The notes under the pieces were generated by a model. The model had not been told where the DNA came from and did no database searches. It saw only the letters and a list, made by a program, of their open reading frames with translations. Positions 49,513 to 58,105 of a stretch of DNA of 64,000 bases are shown here, in pieces (position 1 is the stretch's first letter; every line of letters starts with the position of its first letter). This DNA is from Haliscomenobacter sp. (GTDB taxonomy: Bacteria; Bacteroidota; Bacteroidia; Chitinophagales; Saprospiraceae): the NCBI GenBank assembly GCA_016707205.1, contig JADJHZ010000003.1, positions 434,001 through 498,000 on the forward strand, given 5' to 3'. The position numbers were made by a program, and so were the translations under genes.

Positions 49513-49600
49513 CGAGGGACGAGAGCTTCTATGCCCTCGTCCCTCGCCCATGTTAACGTCTAATATCTAACGTCTAATATCTAACGTCTAACCTCTACTT
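49513..49600. repeat. Hairpin plus heptad array 9 (TCTAANN family)
   Basis: cgagggacgag (49513-49523) pairs exactly with ctcgtccctcg (49536-49546). It is followed by six contiguous 7-mers TCTAATA, TCTAACG, TCTAATA, TCTAACG, TCTAACC, TCTACTT (49559-49600). The last word contains the TAG stop of the DUF2911 gene (49595-49597). No matching left arm of TTAGANN words was found here. Confidence 0.8.
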
Positions 49601-50443
49601 CTGCCACTTGGCAATGGCTTCCTTATTCATGCGGATGTAGGCGTCGTCTTTGTTTTTCTCTGCTTCTGCCAGGGATTTTTGAGCAACGGCGATAGCGTCG
49701 GTTTTACGGCCCAAGTCGCCCAGGATAAGGGCTTCGCGGTGCAGCGTCCAGTAGCGCGGAGCGGAGGCGTTAGCTTTCTGGATCCATTCCAGGGCTTTGT
49801 TGAGGTCTTTCTTGTTTTCGTGGTAGTAGGTAGCGGCGGCCGACAAGTCGCCGGAGGAAGGACCTGCCATCACGCGGTCGATATTGGCCATCACGCGGCT
49901 GTCCACGTCTACGGCGAGGGGGAGGCTCACTTTGGTATTTTCCCAGACCAGGTCGATGGTGGCGCTGGTATTCTGGAGGTTGTTGATGTCGATGGTGAAC
50001 GATTCCACCTTGGTTCCGATTTTCTCGGGCTTGACCATGAAGCTGACCTCAGGGGTTTTCTCTGCATACGAGCTCCAGTTGGTGCTCTCGTAAGGATAGA
50101 GCATGATTTTCCACTCCATTGCGCCGGGGGTAGCCAGCACGGCCCAATCGCCTTTCTTCACTTCCTGTCCGCCCAGTTTCACTGCGTCGCCGAAGGAAAA
50201 CTTGGTAGCGGAGTTTGCGCCCACGCGCCATACTTTGCCGAACGGCGTCACGCCGTTGTCGGAGAAAATGACGCGGCCCTTGGCGCTGGGGCGCGAGTAG
50301 ACGATGGTTACGTCGGTGAGGCCTACGCGCTGCTTGAGTTCGGCGGTAGGGCTAGGCGAGGGGGTCTGGATCTGCGCCTTGGCAGCAACCGCAAAAAAGG
50401 CCAACACGGCAAAAGCCAGTAGCTTGGAAACGTGATTTTTCAT
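49595..50443 (-). CDS. DUF2911 domain protein with C-terminal helical repeats
   Basis: The start at 50443 gives a signal peptide (MKNHVSKLLAFAVLAFFAVAA, cut after AKA). The DUF2911 domain covers about residues 30-175 (PTAELKQRVGLTDVTIVYSR, RVGANSATKFSFGDAVKLGG, EWKIMLYPYESTNW). Residues about 200-280 are TPR-like helices (AATYYHENKKDLNKALEWI, HREALILGDLGRKTDAIAVA). The family is widespread in Bacteroidota and of unknown function; the location is periplasmic. The 39 extra residues of an upstream in-frame start are rejected. Its stop lies in a heptad array. Confidence 0.85.
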   Translation of the reverse strand: MKNHVSKLLAFAVLAFFAVAAKAQIQTPSPSPTAELKQRVGLTDVTIVYSRPSAKGRVIFSDNGVTPFGKVWRVGANSATKFSFGDAVKLGGQEVKKGDWAVLATPGAMEWKIMLYPYESTNWSSYAEKTPEVSFMVKPEKIGTKVESFTIDINNLQNTSATIDLVWENTKVSLPLAVDVDSRVMANIDRVMAGPSSGDLSAAATYYHENKKDLNKALEWIQKANASAPRYWTLHREALILGDLGRKTDAIAVAQKSLAEAEKNKDDAYIRMNKEAIAKWQK

Positions 50444-50477
50444 TGGTAAAAAATTTGATGAAGGATAAACAATTACG

Positions 50478-50512
50478 CAAACATAGACAATTCCCGGTGG
50501 GGGATGGTTCAA
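50478..50512 (-). promoter_or_regulatory. Promoter of the DUF2911 gene
   Basis: On the minus strand TTG (50512-50510), 24-nt spacer, TATGTTTG (50485-50478). The -7 is perfect and lies 34 nt before ATG 50443; the spacer is slightly long. It also argues for the shorter gene start. Confidence 0.55.
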
Positions 50513-50735
50513 TGGGGAAGGGAAAATTGGAAGCTGGGCGGCGGCGGTATTTTTTGCCAACCTACCCTGACGCCCATTTCCACCCTATCCACCTGGACAA
50601 CTGGCCGTCCTTTATTCTGACGCCCTCTTTCTTGCCCGGCCTTGGGGAGTAATCTGTTTTAAGGGGATTATTTTCTTCGCGCTTCCGGGTAAAAATCCCC
50701 AAACCGCTGTATTTTGGGCGTCAAACCAACCCATT

Positions 50736-51134
50736 ATGACCATCGCCATCATCGCGCACGATGGAAAGAAAGTCGACATGGTCGGCTTCGTCCGCGACCA
50801 CATCGATTTTTTTAACAAGCGCAACATCCGCCTCATCGCCACCGGCACCACAGGGTCGTACCTGGAAAAGGCCGGCCTGGAGGTGGAAAAAATGCACAGC
50901 GGCCCGCTCGGCGGCGACGCCCAGATCGCCAGCCGCCTGGTGGAAGGCAAAATCGATATGGTGATCTTCTTCCGCGACCCCCTGGGCAAACACCCCCACG
51001 AGGTGGACGTGAGCATGCTCATGCGCCTGTGCGACGTGTACAACATCCCCCTGGCAACCAACGCCGCTGCAGGCCAGCGCTTTGTGCTGTCGCTCAAACA
51101 CGAGTTTCATGAAGACGACGGCAACAACGGCTAA
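50736..51134 (+). CDS. mgsA: Methylglyoxal synthase
   Basis: A 132-residue cytosolic enzyme that turns dihydroxyacetone phosphate into methylglyoxal and phosphate, a bypass of lower glycolysis. IAIIAHDGKKVDMVGFV, LIATGTTGSYLEKAGL, SGPLGGDAQIASRL (phosphate-binding and catalytic region) and VIFFRDPLGKHPHEVDVSML are diagnostic. Length is normal for the hexameric family. Its last 26 nt overlap the start of the LOG-family gene, implying translational coupling. Confidence 0.95.
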   Translation: MTIAIIAHDGKKVDMVGFVRDHIDFFNKRNIRLIATGTTGSYLEKAGLEVEKMHSGPLGGDAQIASRLVEGKIDMVIFFRDPLGKHPHEVDVSMLMRLCDVYNIPLATNAAAGQRFVLSLKHEFHEDDGNNG

Positions 51135-51703
51135 TCCTGCCCCCTCCTCCCCTATCCAGGCCATCCAGGTATTCTGCGGGGCCCGGGTGGGCGCCGACCC
51201 GGCTTTTGCCCAGGCCGCAAAAGCCCTCGGCGAACTCCTGGCCAGACAGGGTATCCGCCTGGTATTCGGCGGCGGCCACGTGGGCCTGATGGGCGTGCTG
51301 GCCGACGCAGTGCTGGAACACGGAGGCCTATGCCGTCGGCGTCATCCCCGATTTTCTGGTCGCCCGCGAACTCGGCCACCCCGGCATCCAGGAAATGATC
51401 GTGGTGAAAAGCATGCACGAACGCAAACTGGAAATGGCCGCCCGCTCGGATGCCACCATCGCCCTGCCCGGCGGATACGGCACCATGGACGAGCTGTTCG
51501 AGGTGCTGACCATGATCCAGTTGGGGAAAATTGACCACCCGGTAGGCTTACTGAATATTAACGGTTTTTACGATCCCTTGCTCGAGCAATTTATCCGGAT
51601 GGGGCAAGAAGGTCTATTCCGGCCATCATCAGAAGAATCCCTCCTGGTGGATTCTTCCGCCGAACAATTATTGAAAAAGATGCTGAATCACACGACTACC
51701 TGA
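51109..51703 (+). CDS. LOG family (TIGR00730) protein, broken by a one-base frameshift
   Basis: From ATG 51109 the first frame reads IQAIQVFCGARVGADPAFAQ and RLVFGGGHVGLMGVLADAVL up to EHGG (about 51324). The protein continues one base later as AYAVGVIPDFLVARELGHPG, then SDATIALPGGYGTMDELFEV to the stop at 51703. The join is in the cggaggcct tract; removing one G restores a normal LOG protein of about 197 residues with both signatures (GGGHVGLMG, PGGYGTMDE). It overlaps mgsA by 26 nt. The product would cleave nucleoside 5'-monophosphates if intact. It is a different subtype from the LOG protein at 11346-12068. Confidence 0.82.
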
Positions 51704-51818
51704 TTCCTTACCCCTCCCATCCCTACGAAAACACCGGATGCCCTTCAAGTGCGCCACTTAACTGCGTCTGCGGCGTAGGCGGTGGAGATACCAAGCGTTG
51801 GCCTCTACGGAATGGCCA

Positions 51819-52742
51819 TCAATGATGGACACTTTCGATGGCCTTTCTGATGATGCCTGCGGAATTCAGGAATTTGTTCCTTTCCTCCGAACTCATTCCC
51901 ACTTCCAGTATTTCGAGGACCCCATGATTAGACACTAACGCAGGCAGGGAAAGGGCCACATCCTGGAGCCCATAAGGGCCCGAAATAACGGTGGACAGAT
52001 TGATGACTCTTTTTTCGCCCCGAAGCACCCATTTCAAAAGGGTGGCCGTCACCAATCCAATGGCGTGGTTGGTGGCGCCTTTTCTCCGAATGATTTCGTA
52101 AGCAGCCTTTTTAACCTGGTCGGCAATCTCTTCTTCGTAGGCCGGTAGCCAGCCATTCCAATCCCGCAATTTCAAACCGGCAATCGTAGCCGTAGACCAA
52201 AGAATGGTTTCAGAATCGCCGTGTTCGCCGACCACTTGAGCGTGAATACTTCTCGGATCTACGCCCAATTTTCTGCCAATAATCTCCCGCAGTCTGGCGG
52301 TATCGAGCATGGTTCCCGTTCCAATTACCCTTCCAGGCGGCAATCCGGAAAATTTTTGATAATAGTACGTCAGCACATCCACCGGATTCGCCACAATGAC
52401 CAATATCCCCTGAAACCCCTTTAATTGTTCGGCGATACTTTTGGCAATACTAATGTTGTCGTTGAGCAGGTCCAACCTGGATTCGTTGGGTTTCCCTCCG
52501 CGGCCAGCCGTGATCACGATGGCGTTGCAGTGTTTCATCTCCGAAATATCCACCGCTTTCACCCTGGCTGTTGGATAAAAGGAAGATCCATGGTTCAGGT
52601 CCATCGCTTCGCCTTCGGCAAGCCCTGGTTTGGAATCGCATAAAAGCAGTTCCTGGCAGATCCCTCGTTGGAGAATGGAAATAGCCGTACTTGCGCCAAC
52701 CCATCCCAGCCCTATGATTCCTATTGACACATGCCCCATCAT
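51819..52742 (-). CDS. L-lactate/2-hydroxyacid dehydrogenase family enzyme with unusual specificity loop
   Basis: A 307-residue NAD-dependent dehydrogenase: Rossmann motif IGIIGLGWVGAS, acidic Asp36 after beta-2, catalytic Asp147/His174 pair (GTMLDTARLRE and QVVGEHGDSE) and substrate-binding Arg150; Arg89 is the mobile-loop arginine. The specificity residue, Gln in lactate and Arg in malate dehydrogenases, aligns with Gly83 in ITAGRGGKPNESRLDLL. The overall pattern is LDH-like, but Gly suggests a bulkier or different 2-oxoacid (inference). Single gene, converging on the LOG gene. Confidence 0.82.
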   Translation of the reverse strand: MMGHVSIGIIGLGWVGASTAISILQRGICQELLLCDSKPGLAEGEAMDLNHGSSFYPTARVKAVDISEMKHCNAIVITAGRGGKPNESRLDLLNDNISIAKSIAEQLKGFQGILVIVANPVDVLTYYYQKFSGLPPGRVIGTGTMLDTARLREIIGRKLGVDPRSIHAQVVGEHGDSETILWSTATIAGLKLRDWNGWLPAYEEEIADQVKKAAYEIIRRKGATNHAIGLVTATLLKWVLRGEKRVINLSTVISGPYGLQDVALSLPALVSNHGVLEILEVGMSSEERNKFLNSAGIIRKAIESVHH

Positions 52743-52829
52743 TTCAGCGTTAAAAGGTGTTTGAATGTATGCTTGTTTATTATACCCGCCAGATAGCGGT
52801 TTGTTCAGCGGCTCACCCCAAAAACACCC

Positions 52830-53681
52830 TCACCGCCGGGGGTTAGCGCCGGGTTGAGCCGCATTTTTTTCTGCTACAACCCTTTTTACCTCGTTAAGCA
52901 GCAAAGGGAAAGCGGGCTCGGCCATGCCGTGGTCATAGCCGTCCAGTTCCAACAGACGGGTTTGGGGGTGGCCGGCTACCTTCATCATCCGCATCAAATA
53001 GGCGTTTTCTTCGTAGCGGCCCAGCAATTCCAGTTCCCGGTCGCCCGTGATCAGCAGTATGGGAGGCGCGTCTGCCCGCACGTGGTACAGCGGCGCCAGG
53101 CTGTCGATTACGGGCCGGATGTCTGGAATGCCTCTTTCCTGGCGTATGGTAAAATGGGTGATGGTATGGCCGCTGAAGGGAATTAAACCCGCGATGGCAT
53201 TGGCGTCGATCCCATGGGGGGTTAACCAGCTTTTATCCAGGCCGACCATGCTGGCCAGGTAACCTCCTGCGGAATGGCCAGATAGAAAGATCCGCGTGGA
53301 ATCGCCGCCGTAACCGTTTATATGGGTGAACACCCAGGCCACCGCTGCGGCGGCGTCTTCAATGTAGACCGGCGCCTTCACCTTAGGCGATAACCGGTAA
53401 TTGACGGCAACGACGGCCACCCCCTGGTTTTGGAGGGCCTCCGGGATGGATTTGTTCCCCCCGGTCAGTCCCCCGCCGTGAAACCACACCACCGTAGGGA
53501 AGCCTTTCTCTCCCGTGGGTACATAGAGATCCAAAACGCAGCGTTCCCGGATATAGGCATCGGCCCGGCGATCGGCTTCCGGATAGTACGGGATGTCGGA
53601 GAGGGTGCGGTAAGCGGCCGTCTGACCCAAAGCGAGTAAGGAAAATCCAAGGAAGCATAAGGCCAGAAACTGCTTTTTCAT
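52830..53681 (-). CDS. Secreted alpha/beta hydrolase (carboxylesterase, HSL-like)
   Basis: A 283-residue protein with signal peptide (MKKQFLALCFLGFSLLALGQ). Oxyanion motif VVWFHGGGLTGGNK, nucleophile in IFLSGHSAGGYLA (Ser in GHSAG), and Asp and His near PPILLITGDRELELLG and DGYDHGMAEP complete a plausible Ser-Asp-His triad. Members hydrolyse short-chain esters; the substrate is unknown. It is on the same strand as the LDH-like gene, which starts 87 nt downstream of its end. Confidence 0.87.
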   Translation of the reverse strand: MKKQFLALCFLGFSLLALGQTAAYRTLSDIPYYPEADRRADAYIRERCVLDLYVPTGEKGFPTVVWFHGGGLTGGNKSIPEALQNQGVAVVAVNYRLSPKVKAPVYIEDAAAAVAWVFTHINGYGGDSTRIFLSGHSAGGYLASMVGLDKSWLTPHGIDANAIAGLIPFSGHTITHFTIRQERGIPDIRPVIDSLAPLYHVRADAPPILLITGDRELELLGRYEENAYLMRMMKVAGHPQTRLLELDGYDHGMAEPAFPLLLNEVKRVVAEKNAAQPGANPRR

Positions 53682-53750
53682 AAGGGTTGTTTTTCGTTAA
53701 ATGGCTCTATAAGTTTGCAAAAGGCCTCAAATCCCGGATATCCCAATCGA

Positions 53751-54026
53751 TCACCCGCCGACCACCACCGTCCACGGCCGCACCTGCCATTCGGTGATCA
53801 AGCCGTTGAGCACATAAGGATCGTTCTTGGCGAATGCCTCGGCCGCTTCGGGGCCATCGCCCTTAAAGACGAATACCGCCCCATCCGCAGGATCGGCCAG
53901 AGCGCCGGCCATCACCAATTGGCCATTTTCCAATGCTTGTTGGGCGAGGCCCAGGTGCTCCGCGCGGTAGGCGCCCCGGCGCTCGAGGTAATCAGAAGTC
54001 GTTTTGTAGAAAAGGAGGTAGTACAT
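53751..54026 (-). CDS. YciI family protein
   Basis: Starting at ATG 54026 (MYYLLFYKTTSDYLERR) the product has 91 residues with the YciI dimeric alpha/beta-barrel pattern: HLGLAQQALENGQLVMAGAL, DPADGAVFVFKGDGPEAA, FAKNDPYVLNGLITEWQVRP. The His in the first motif and Asp in FAKNDPY are the conserved pair of the family. Function is not established for the family; some relatives dehydrochlorinate aromatics. Single gene. Confidence 0.85.
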   Translation of the reverse strand: MYYLLFYKTTSDYLERRGAYRAEHLGLAQQALENGQLVMAGALADPADGAVFVFKGDGPEAAEAFAKNDPYVLNGLITEWQVRPWTVVVGG

Positions 54027-54176
54027 GGTTTGCCGTTTTTTTTTCAAAATTAACTTCATTCTTTGTATTTGCTTTCCATTGCACCGGCGAGAAAGCAGTT
54101 AGTGAAAACTTTGAGTTCTTTTGTGTAGGTTACCCTAAATGGTTAGACTTTCTTCTTCCCAGTTTGCCGTCTCCCG

Positions 54177-57100
54177 TCAACCGGCCCCCGGAGGGATAGA
54201 CCCCGGGTTTCTCCGCTCCAGCTCCGCAAAAAAGCTGCGCTTTCTGATCCAGCGCCAATACAAGGTAAGCGCAAGTCCAAGGCCGGACAACGCGAGCAAC
54301 CAGGTGATCACCCACTGCAGACGGGGGTCGGGAAGGGGATGGGTATCGCCGTTGAGCAGCAGGCCCGACCAGTAAAAGGGATGCGCCTCATCGTGGGCAT
54401 GTTCCTGGAGGAAATCGAGTTTGGCCCGGTAAAGGGCCACGTCTTTAGGGATGCCTTTTCGCAGGTAAAAGAAGGTGCGTTGGACCAGCGAAGAGGTGCG
54501 CGCATCGTCTACGCTCCAAAGCGTTCCCATAATGCTTTGGGCGCCTGCGTAAAAGAACCCCCTCCCAAGGCCCAGAATGCCTTCCCCCTGGCGATAGGCC
54601 CCAACGCTGGTTTCACAGGCGCTGAGCACCACCAGGTCGCATTTAAGTTCCATGCTGTACAAATCCCGGGCGTACAGGAATTCGTTGTCCTTATTGTCGG
54701 GACGCTCCGTAAACGCCAGATACGAAAACTCCTGGTACCCAGGAGCGGCTTTTCCGTGTGTGGCCAAATGAAGTACCCGGTATTCCGGCGCCAGGCTAAG
54801 GAAGTTATACAAAGACGCTTCCCTGCCTTTGAGTTGGCGCCCTCCCAGCAGTTTTCGCGCAGCGTCCGATTCCTGCCGGTTGAACTGTAGAGGAGGCAGG
54901 TTGAAACTATTGTTCGAAAAATCAGGCGCCATCGTCAACAGGTATTTGCCCCAAAACCTCCCGCGGGGCTTTACGGACTTCAGCTCCCGGAGTAAATCGG
55001 CAGAATAGGCATAACTCAGGCTATGCGCGTTGCCGAAATACGCATGGGTCTTGAAGCGCGTCGGGTCGCCGGGTGTTTTGGAGAGCAGCGGCTCAAAGGG
55101 AAGGTAATGGAGGATTCCATCCGGCACGACGACCAGCCGCTCGGGCAACTTGAGCTGCCCAGAGACCGGAAGCAGCAGGCGGCGGTACAATTCGCCCGAC
55201 CTTCTGCACCAACGCGCCGATTCCCGGGTTAGCTCTGCCCCGGACAGCATCGGATACGCCTTGATCATTTCCCGGAAATCTGCCACCCAGGATTCCAGGG
55301 GATAGTCTTTCTTCAGCTGGAATCCCATCAAGGTATCGGGCGTCATCACGAAAACGAAGACCAGCGAATCGGAGGTGAAGTACTCAATCAGCCCCTGATC
55401 GGGGTCAAGGGCTCGGCGCAACGCGAAAACCGAAGGCGTTCGGGTGTTCTCAAACAACCTGCCGTACTCCGGGGAAGCGTCGGCGAGTTGTTTCCTCAAT
55501 TTCTCGATTTGCTGGCGCAGGTCGAAGATACGGCGGGTGAGTTCGGCTTCGCGTTCGGACAGCCCTTGCTGGGCTGCTACCCATTGTTGCTTTTCCAATA
55601 TAGCGAGTTGAGACTCCAGATCGCGTTTGTCAATCAGGCGTTGCACCGGTATCCCTTTAAAGCTCAGGGCTTGGGTTTGGCGGATGGCGTCGAGGAGGGT
55701 TTGCCCTTTGTACTGTTCGCTGAGCTGAAACGCCCGTTCGAGGTAGCTGATTTTAGCGGTTTGTTTCCATGCCTGGAAATTGGTTTCCACGGCAGAAGCA
55801 TACAAGGAAAAGGACGCTTCCGCCCACTGCGTCCGGCCGTCTTCCGACAACCGCAGGCGCAGGCGGTTCGACAGTTGCAGGGCGGTTTCCAGCAATCCGG
55901 CCGCCGCTTGAGGGTTGCCGCCTGTTTTTCGAATATACCTGCTTTCCAGAACCAGCAATGCAAGGATCTCCGGGGCAAGCACCCGGTTCACCCGGTTGGT
56001 GTTGCGGTCGGGCCACAACAAGCCCAGGGCGCTGCGAACCATTGCCAGCGCCGCTTTGGGCCTCCCAAGAGCAGATTCGGCCATAGCCTGGTGTTTCAAC
56101 GCCAGGGCTTCGCCTTCCAGGGTATAGGCTTCGCGGTTTTGCAAAAGGGCGGTTACTTCTTTCAGAACGGCAATGGCGGAGGAGGTCTGATTCAGTTGAA
56201 GGTGGCACAACGCGATGCGGTTGAGGCATTGCGCCAAATCGGGATGACCAGAAGGGTAAACCTTGCGAAAGATGCCGGAGGCCCTTTTTAGATACGGAAG
56301 GGCCGCTTTGTACTGGCCCTGATGCAAAAACCCGTTGCCCAGGTTGCTTAAAACCGGCGCCAGATAAGGATGCGACAGCCCGTATTGCTTCTCAAATACG
56401 GCTAAAGCTTCCAGGTGAAGTCGCACCGCTTCTCCGGCTTCGCCCCCCGATTGCAGGCAAAGTCCGATTTTGTGCTTTACCGCAGCTTCCTCTAAAGGTT
56501 TATCTTCCGTGTAAAGCGTGTCAGCCTGCCGGAAATAGGTCTCCGCTTCGCGCATCTCAAACAGATCGAGCAGCACATCGCCGATATGTTCATACAAGGG
56601 AGCTAAAGCGGAATGCGTTTCCCCAAATTGTTCGCTCCGGATTTCCAGCTCCTGTTTCAGGTGCTGGAGAGCCTGCTCGTAATTCCCCGATTCGAGATAC
56701 GCTCTGCCCAGGTTATGGTGTACCTCAGCCGTTTGGGGATGGCGTTCTCCCAGTACCTCAATGCGAAGGGCCAGGGCTTCCTGATAGCGCCGGATGGCCT
56801 CGGCATAGTTGCCAAGAAAAAGGTAACAACTGCCCAAATTGTTCAGGCTGACGGCCAAATCGGGGTGCTCCGATGGCAAAAGGAGGTCCCTCAATTCTTT
56901 GGCGCGAAGGTGGTAGCGCAAGGCCTGTTGATAATCCCCGGATGCCAGGTAACAATTCCCCAGGTTGTTGTAGGAGTCGGCGGTTTTCCCCGCAGTGACT
57001 CCGAGCAGCGCCTCCCGGACGTTAAGGGCCTGCCGGTGGTATTCCAATGCTTTAGCCCAGTTGCCCGTCTTGATGTAGTATTCCCCCAGCCCGTTCCAGG

Positions 57101-57416
57101 CGTCGGCACGGATCAGGGAAGCCACTTTTCCGCGCCCTTTTACCAGGTCCAGGACACCCTGATACTGATTCCGGGCGGCTTCAGCTTCCCCTTCTTCCAG
57201 AAAGGCCTTCCCCAGCACCAACCGATAGAGGGGGATAGAGTCGGGCGACAGGCTTTGCTCCAAGGCTAGCTGAGCTTCCCGGATTACCTGGGTATATTCC
57301 CCTTTTTCAAGCCGTATTTCCAGAGCGGAAACATCAGAATAGAGCAGCTTCTGGCCCACCGCCATGCTGGGGATAACCAAAGCCAGAAAAAGGAACCAAT
57401 GCAGTTGTCGTGGCAT
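54177..57416 (-). CDS. Large TPR-CHAT protein with caspase-like domain
   Basis: A 1079-residue protein: signal-like N-terminus (MPRQLHWFLFLALVIPSMAVG), about ten TPR repeats (about 60-470; repeated patterns like NNLGNCYLASGDYQQALRYH), a helical coiled-coil zone (about 560-680) and a C-terminal CHAT domain (about 740-1040). CHAT is a caspase-fold peptidase-like domain; its His (LHLATHGKAAPG, about 882) and Cys (VLSACETSVGAYR, about 932) dyad is complete. A final membrane helix (about 1045-1065, WVITWLLALSGLGLALTLYW) and a basic end suggest envelope anchoring. Substrates are unknown; some CHAT proteins cut partners in defence or death pathways, but no partner genes are visible. Confidence 0.9.
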   Translation of the reverse strand: MPRQLHWFLFLALVIPSMAVGQKLLYSDVSALEIRLEKGEYTQVIREAQLALEQSLSPDSIPLYRLVLGKAFLEEGEAEAARNQYQGVLDLVKGRGKVASLIRADAWNGLGEYYIKTGNWAKALEYHRQALNVREALLGVTAGKTADSYNNLGNCYLASGDYQQALRYHLRAKELRDLLLPSEHPDLAVSLNNLGSCYLFLGNYAEAIRRYQEALALRIEVLGERHPQTAEVHHNLGRAYLESGNYEQALQHLKQELEIRSEQFGETHSALAPLYEHIGDVLLDLFEMREAETYFRQADTLYTEDKPLEEAAVKHKIGLCLQSGGEAGEAVRLHLEALAVFEKQYGLSHPYLAPVLSNLGNGFLHQGQYKAALPYLKRASGIFRKVYPSGHPDLAQCLNRIALCHLQLNQTSSAIAVLKEVTALLQNREAYTLEGEALALKHQAMAESALGRPKAALAMVRSALGLLWPDRNTNRVNRVLAPEILALLVLESRYIRKTGGNPQAAAGLLETALQLSNRLRLRLSEDGRTQWAEASFSLYASAVETNFQAWKQTAKISYLERAFQLSEQYKGQTLLDAIRQTQALSFKGIPVQRLIDKRDLESQLAILEKQQWVAAQQGLSEREAELTRRIFDLRQQIEKLRKQLADASPEYGRLFENTRTPSVFALRRALDPDQGLIEYFTSDSLVFVFVMTPDTLMGFQLKKDYPLESWVADFREMIKAYPMLSGAELTRESARWCRRSGELYRRLLLPVSGQLKLPERLVVVPDGILHYLPFEPLLSKTPGDPTRFKTHAYFGNAHSLSYAYSADLLRELKSVKPRGRFWGKYLLTMAPDFSNNSFNLPPLQFNRQESDAARKLLGGRQLKGREASLYNFLSLAPEYRVLHLATHGKAAPGYQEFSYLAFTERPDNKDNEFLYARDLYSMELKCDLVVLSACETSVGAYRQGEGILGLGRGFFYAGAQSIMGTLWSVDDARTSSLVQRTFFYLRKGIPKDVALYRAKLDFLQEHAHDEAHPFYWSGLLLNGDTHPLPDPRLQWVITWLLALSGLGLALTLYWRWIRKRSFFAELERRNPGSIPPGAG

Positions 57417-57606
57417 AATCCAATCTTCGCTAACGGGGACCTAAGCTAGTTTCTTTTTTTCAAATCCATCAACGAAAGTAAGCAAAATGCCCGTAAAGGG
57501 AATCAAAAGGAAAAGAGCGGGGAATAGAGCGTTTTCCCGAATCCCTGTGTTTAGAGGATTCCTTCTCCCTTGAGAATAAAGCCGGAATTTACCTCCGAAA
57601 AAAATT

Positions 57607-57768
57607 AGACTTGTTGCGACGGGATCATCGCTGGTTTAAAATGGCTCTTCCCCTCCCGAACTATGCCTTTTTTCGGTCACGTAGCTGGGCTATGCTCCCT
57701 CAAAAAGCCTTCGTGTGGAAGGTAAATAGCTCATTTTTCCTACCACGCTGACCCGTCGCAACAAGTCT
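57607..57768. mobile_element. 162-bp element with perfect 17-bp inverted ends (copy 2)
   Basis: agacttgttgcgacggg (57607-57623) and cccgtcgcaacaagtct (57752-57768) are exact inverted repeats. The interior contains ctaccacgctgaccc next to the right end, shared with the copy at 49429-49500, and no gene. No clear target duplication was seen. Confidence 0.7.
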
Positions 57769-57985
57769 ACTAAAAAAAGATCCGTTTTCCAGGAACGTCC
57801 TCTCCTGCCTTCGCGCAGAAAAAGAAGATGCCGATTGCCAGGACCATTTTCAACGAATAGCCGAAGATCCGGACCATTCCTTCCCCGATCGGGCAGCGGA
57901 AATGATGCGCCGGCTTGAGCGCTGCTGGAGAAAAATCTCCGGCGTGTTCAGGTAGTCCAACTCCCGCTTTTTTCCAGGAAAGGGC

Positions 57986-57993
57986 TATCTTTG
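57986..57993 (+). promoter_or_regulatory. -7 promoter element TATCTTTG for ahcY
   Basis: A perfect TAnnTTTG lies 112 nt before ATG 58106; the predicted leader is about 105 nt. No clear -33 TTG. A leader of this length could hold regulation, but no known SAH or SAM riboswitch pattern was recognised by eye. Confidence 0.5.
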
Positions 57994-58105
57994 CGAAACG
58001 ATACAAAGCCGGTCAGGCCGGGACAAAATGTTTGCCCGAAATCTTGAACCAACCTGCACTGAACTTTGTCTTAGTCCTAGTTTCGCAAAAATCAAAACCT
58101 TTTTC

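Larger units (their letters stand above)
57417..58105. other. 689-nt divergent intergenic region before ahcY
   Basis: The region holds the inverted-repeat element at 57607-57768 and the ahcY -7 element at 57986-57993. A frame on the minus strand (57770-58006) includes a hydrophobic piece but is not convincing as a gene. A TACTTTCG (57481-57474 region, minus strand) is a weak -7 candidate for the TPR-CHAT gene. Confidence 0.5.

Noticed and set aside
57770..58006. 78-residue minus-strand frame upstream of ahcY
   Set aside because: Overlaps the ahcY promoter region; only a short hydrophobic stretch supports it and no family is recognised.
57986..58105. SAH or SAM riboswitch before ahcY
   Set aside because: The ~105-nt leader was examined for a known aptamer core, but none was recognised by eye; a covariance-model search would be needed to claim one.
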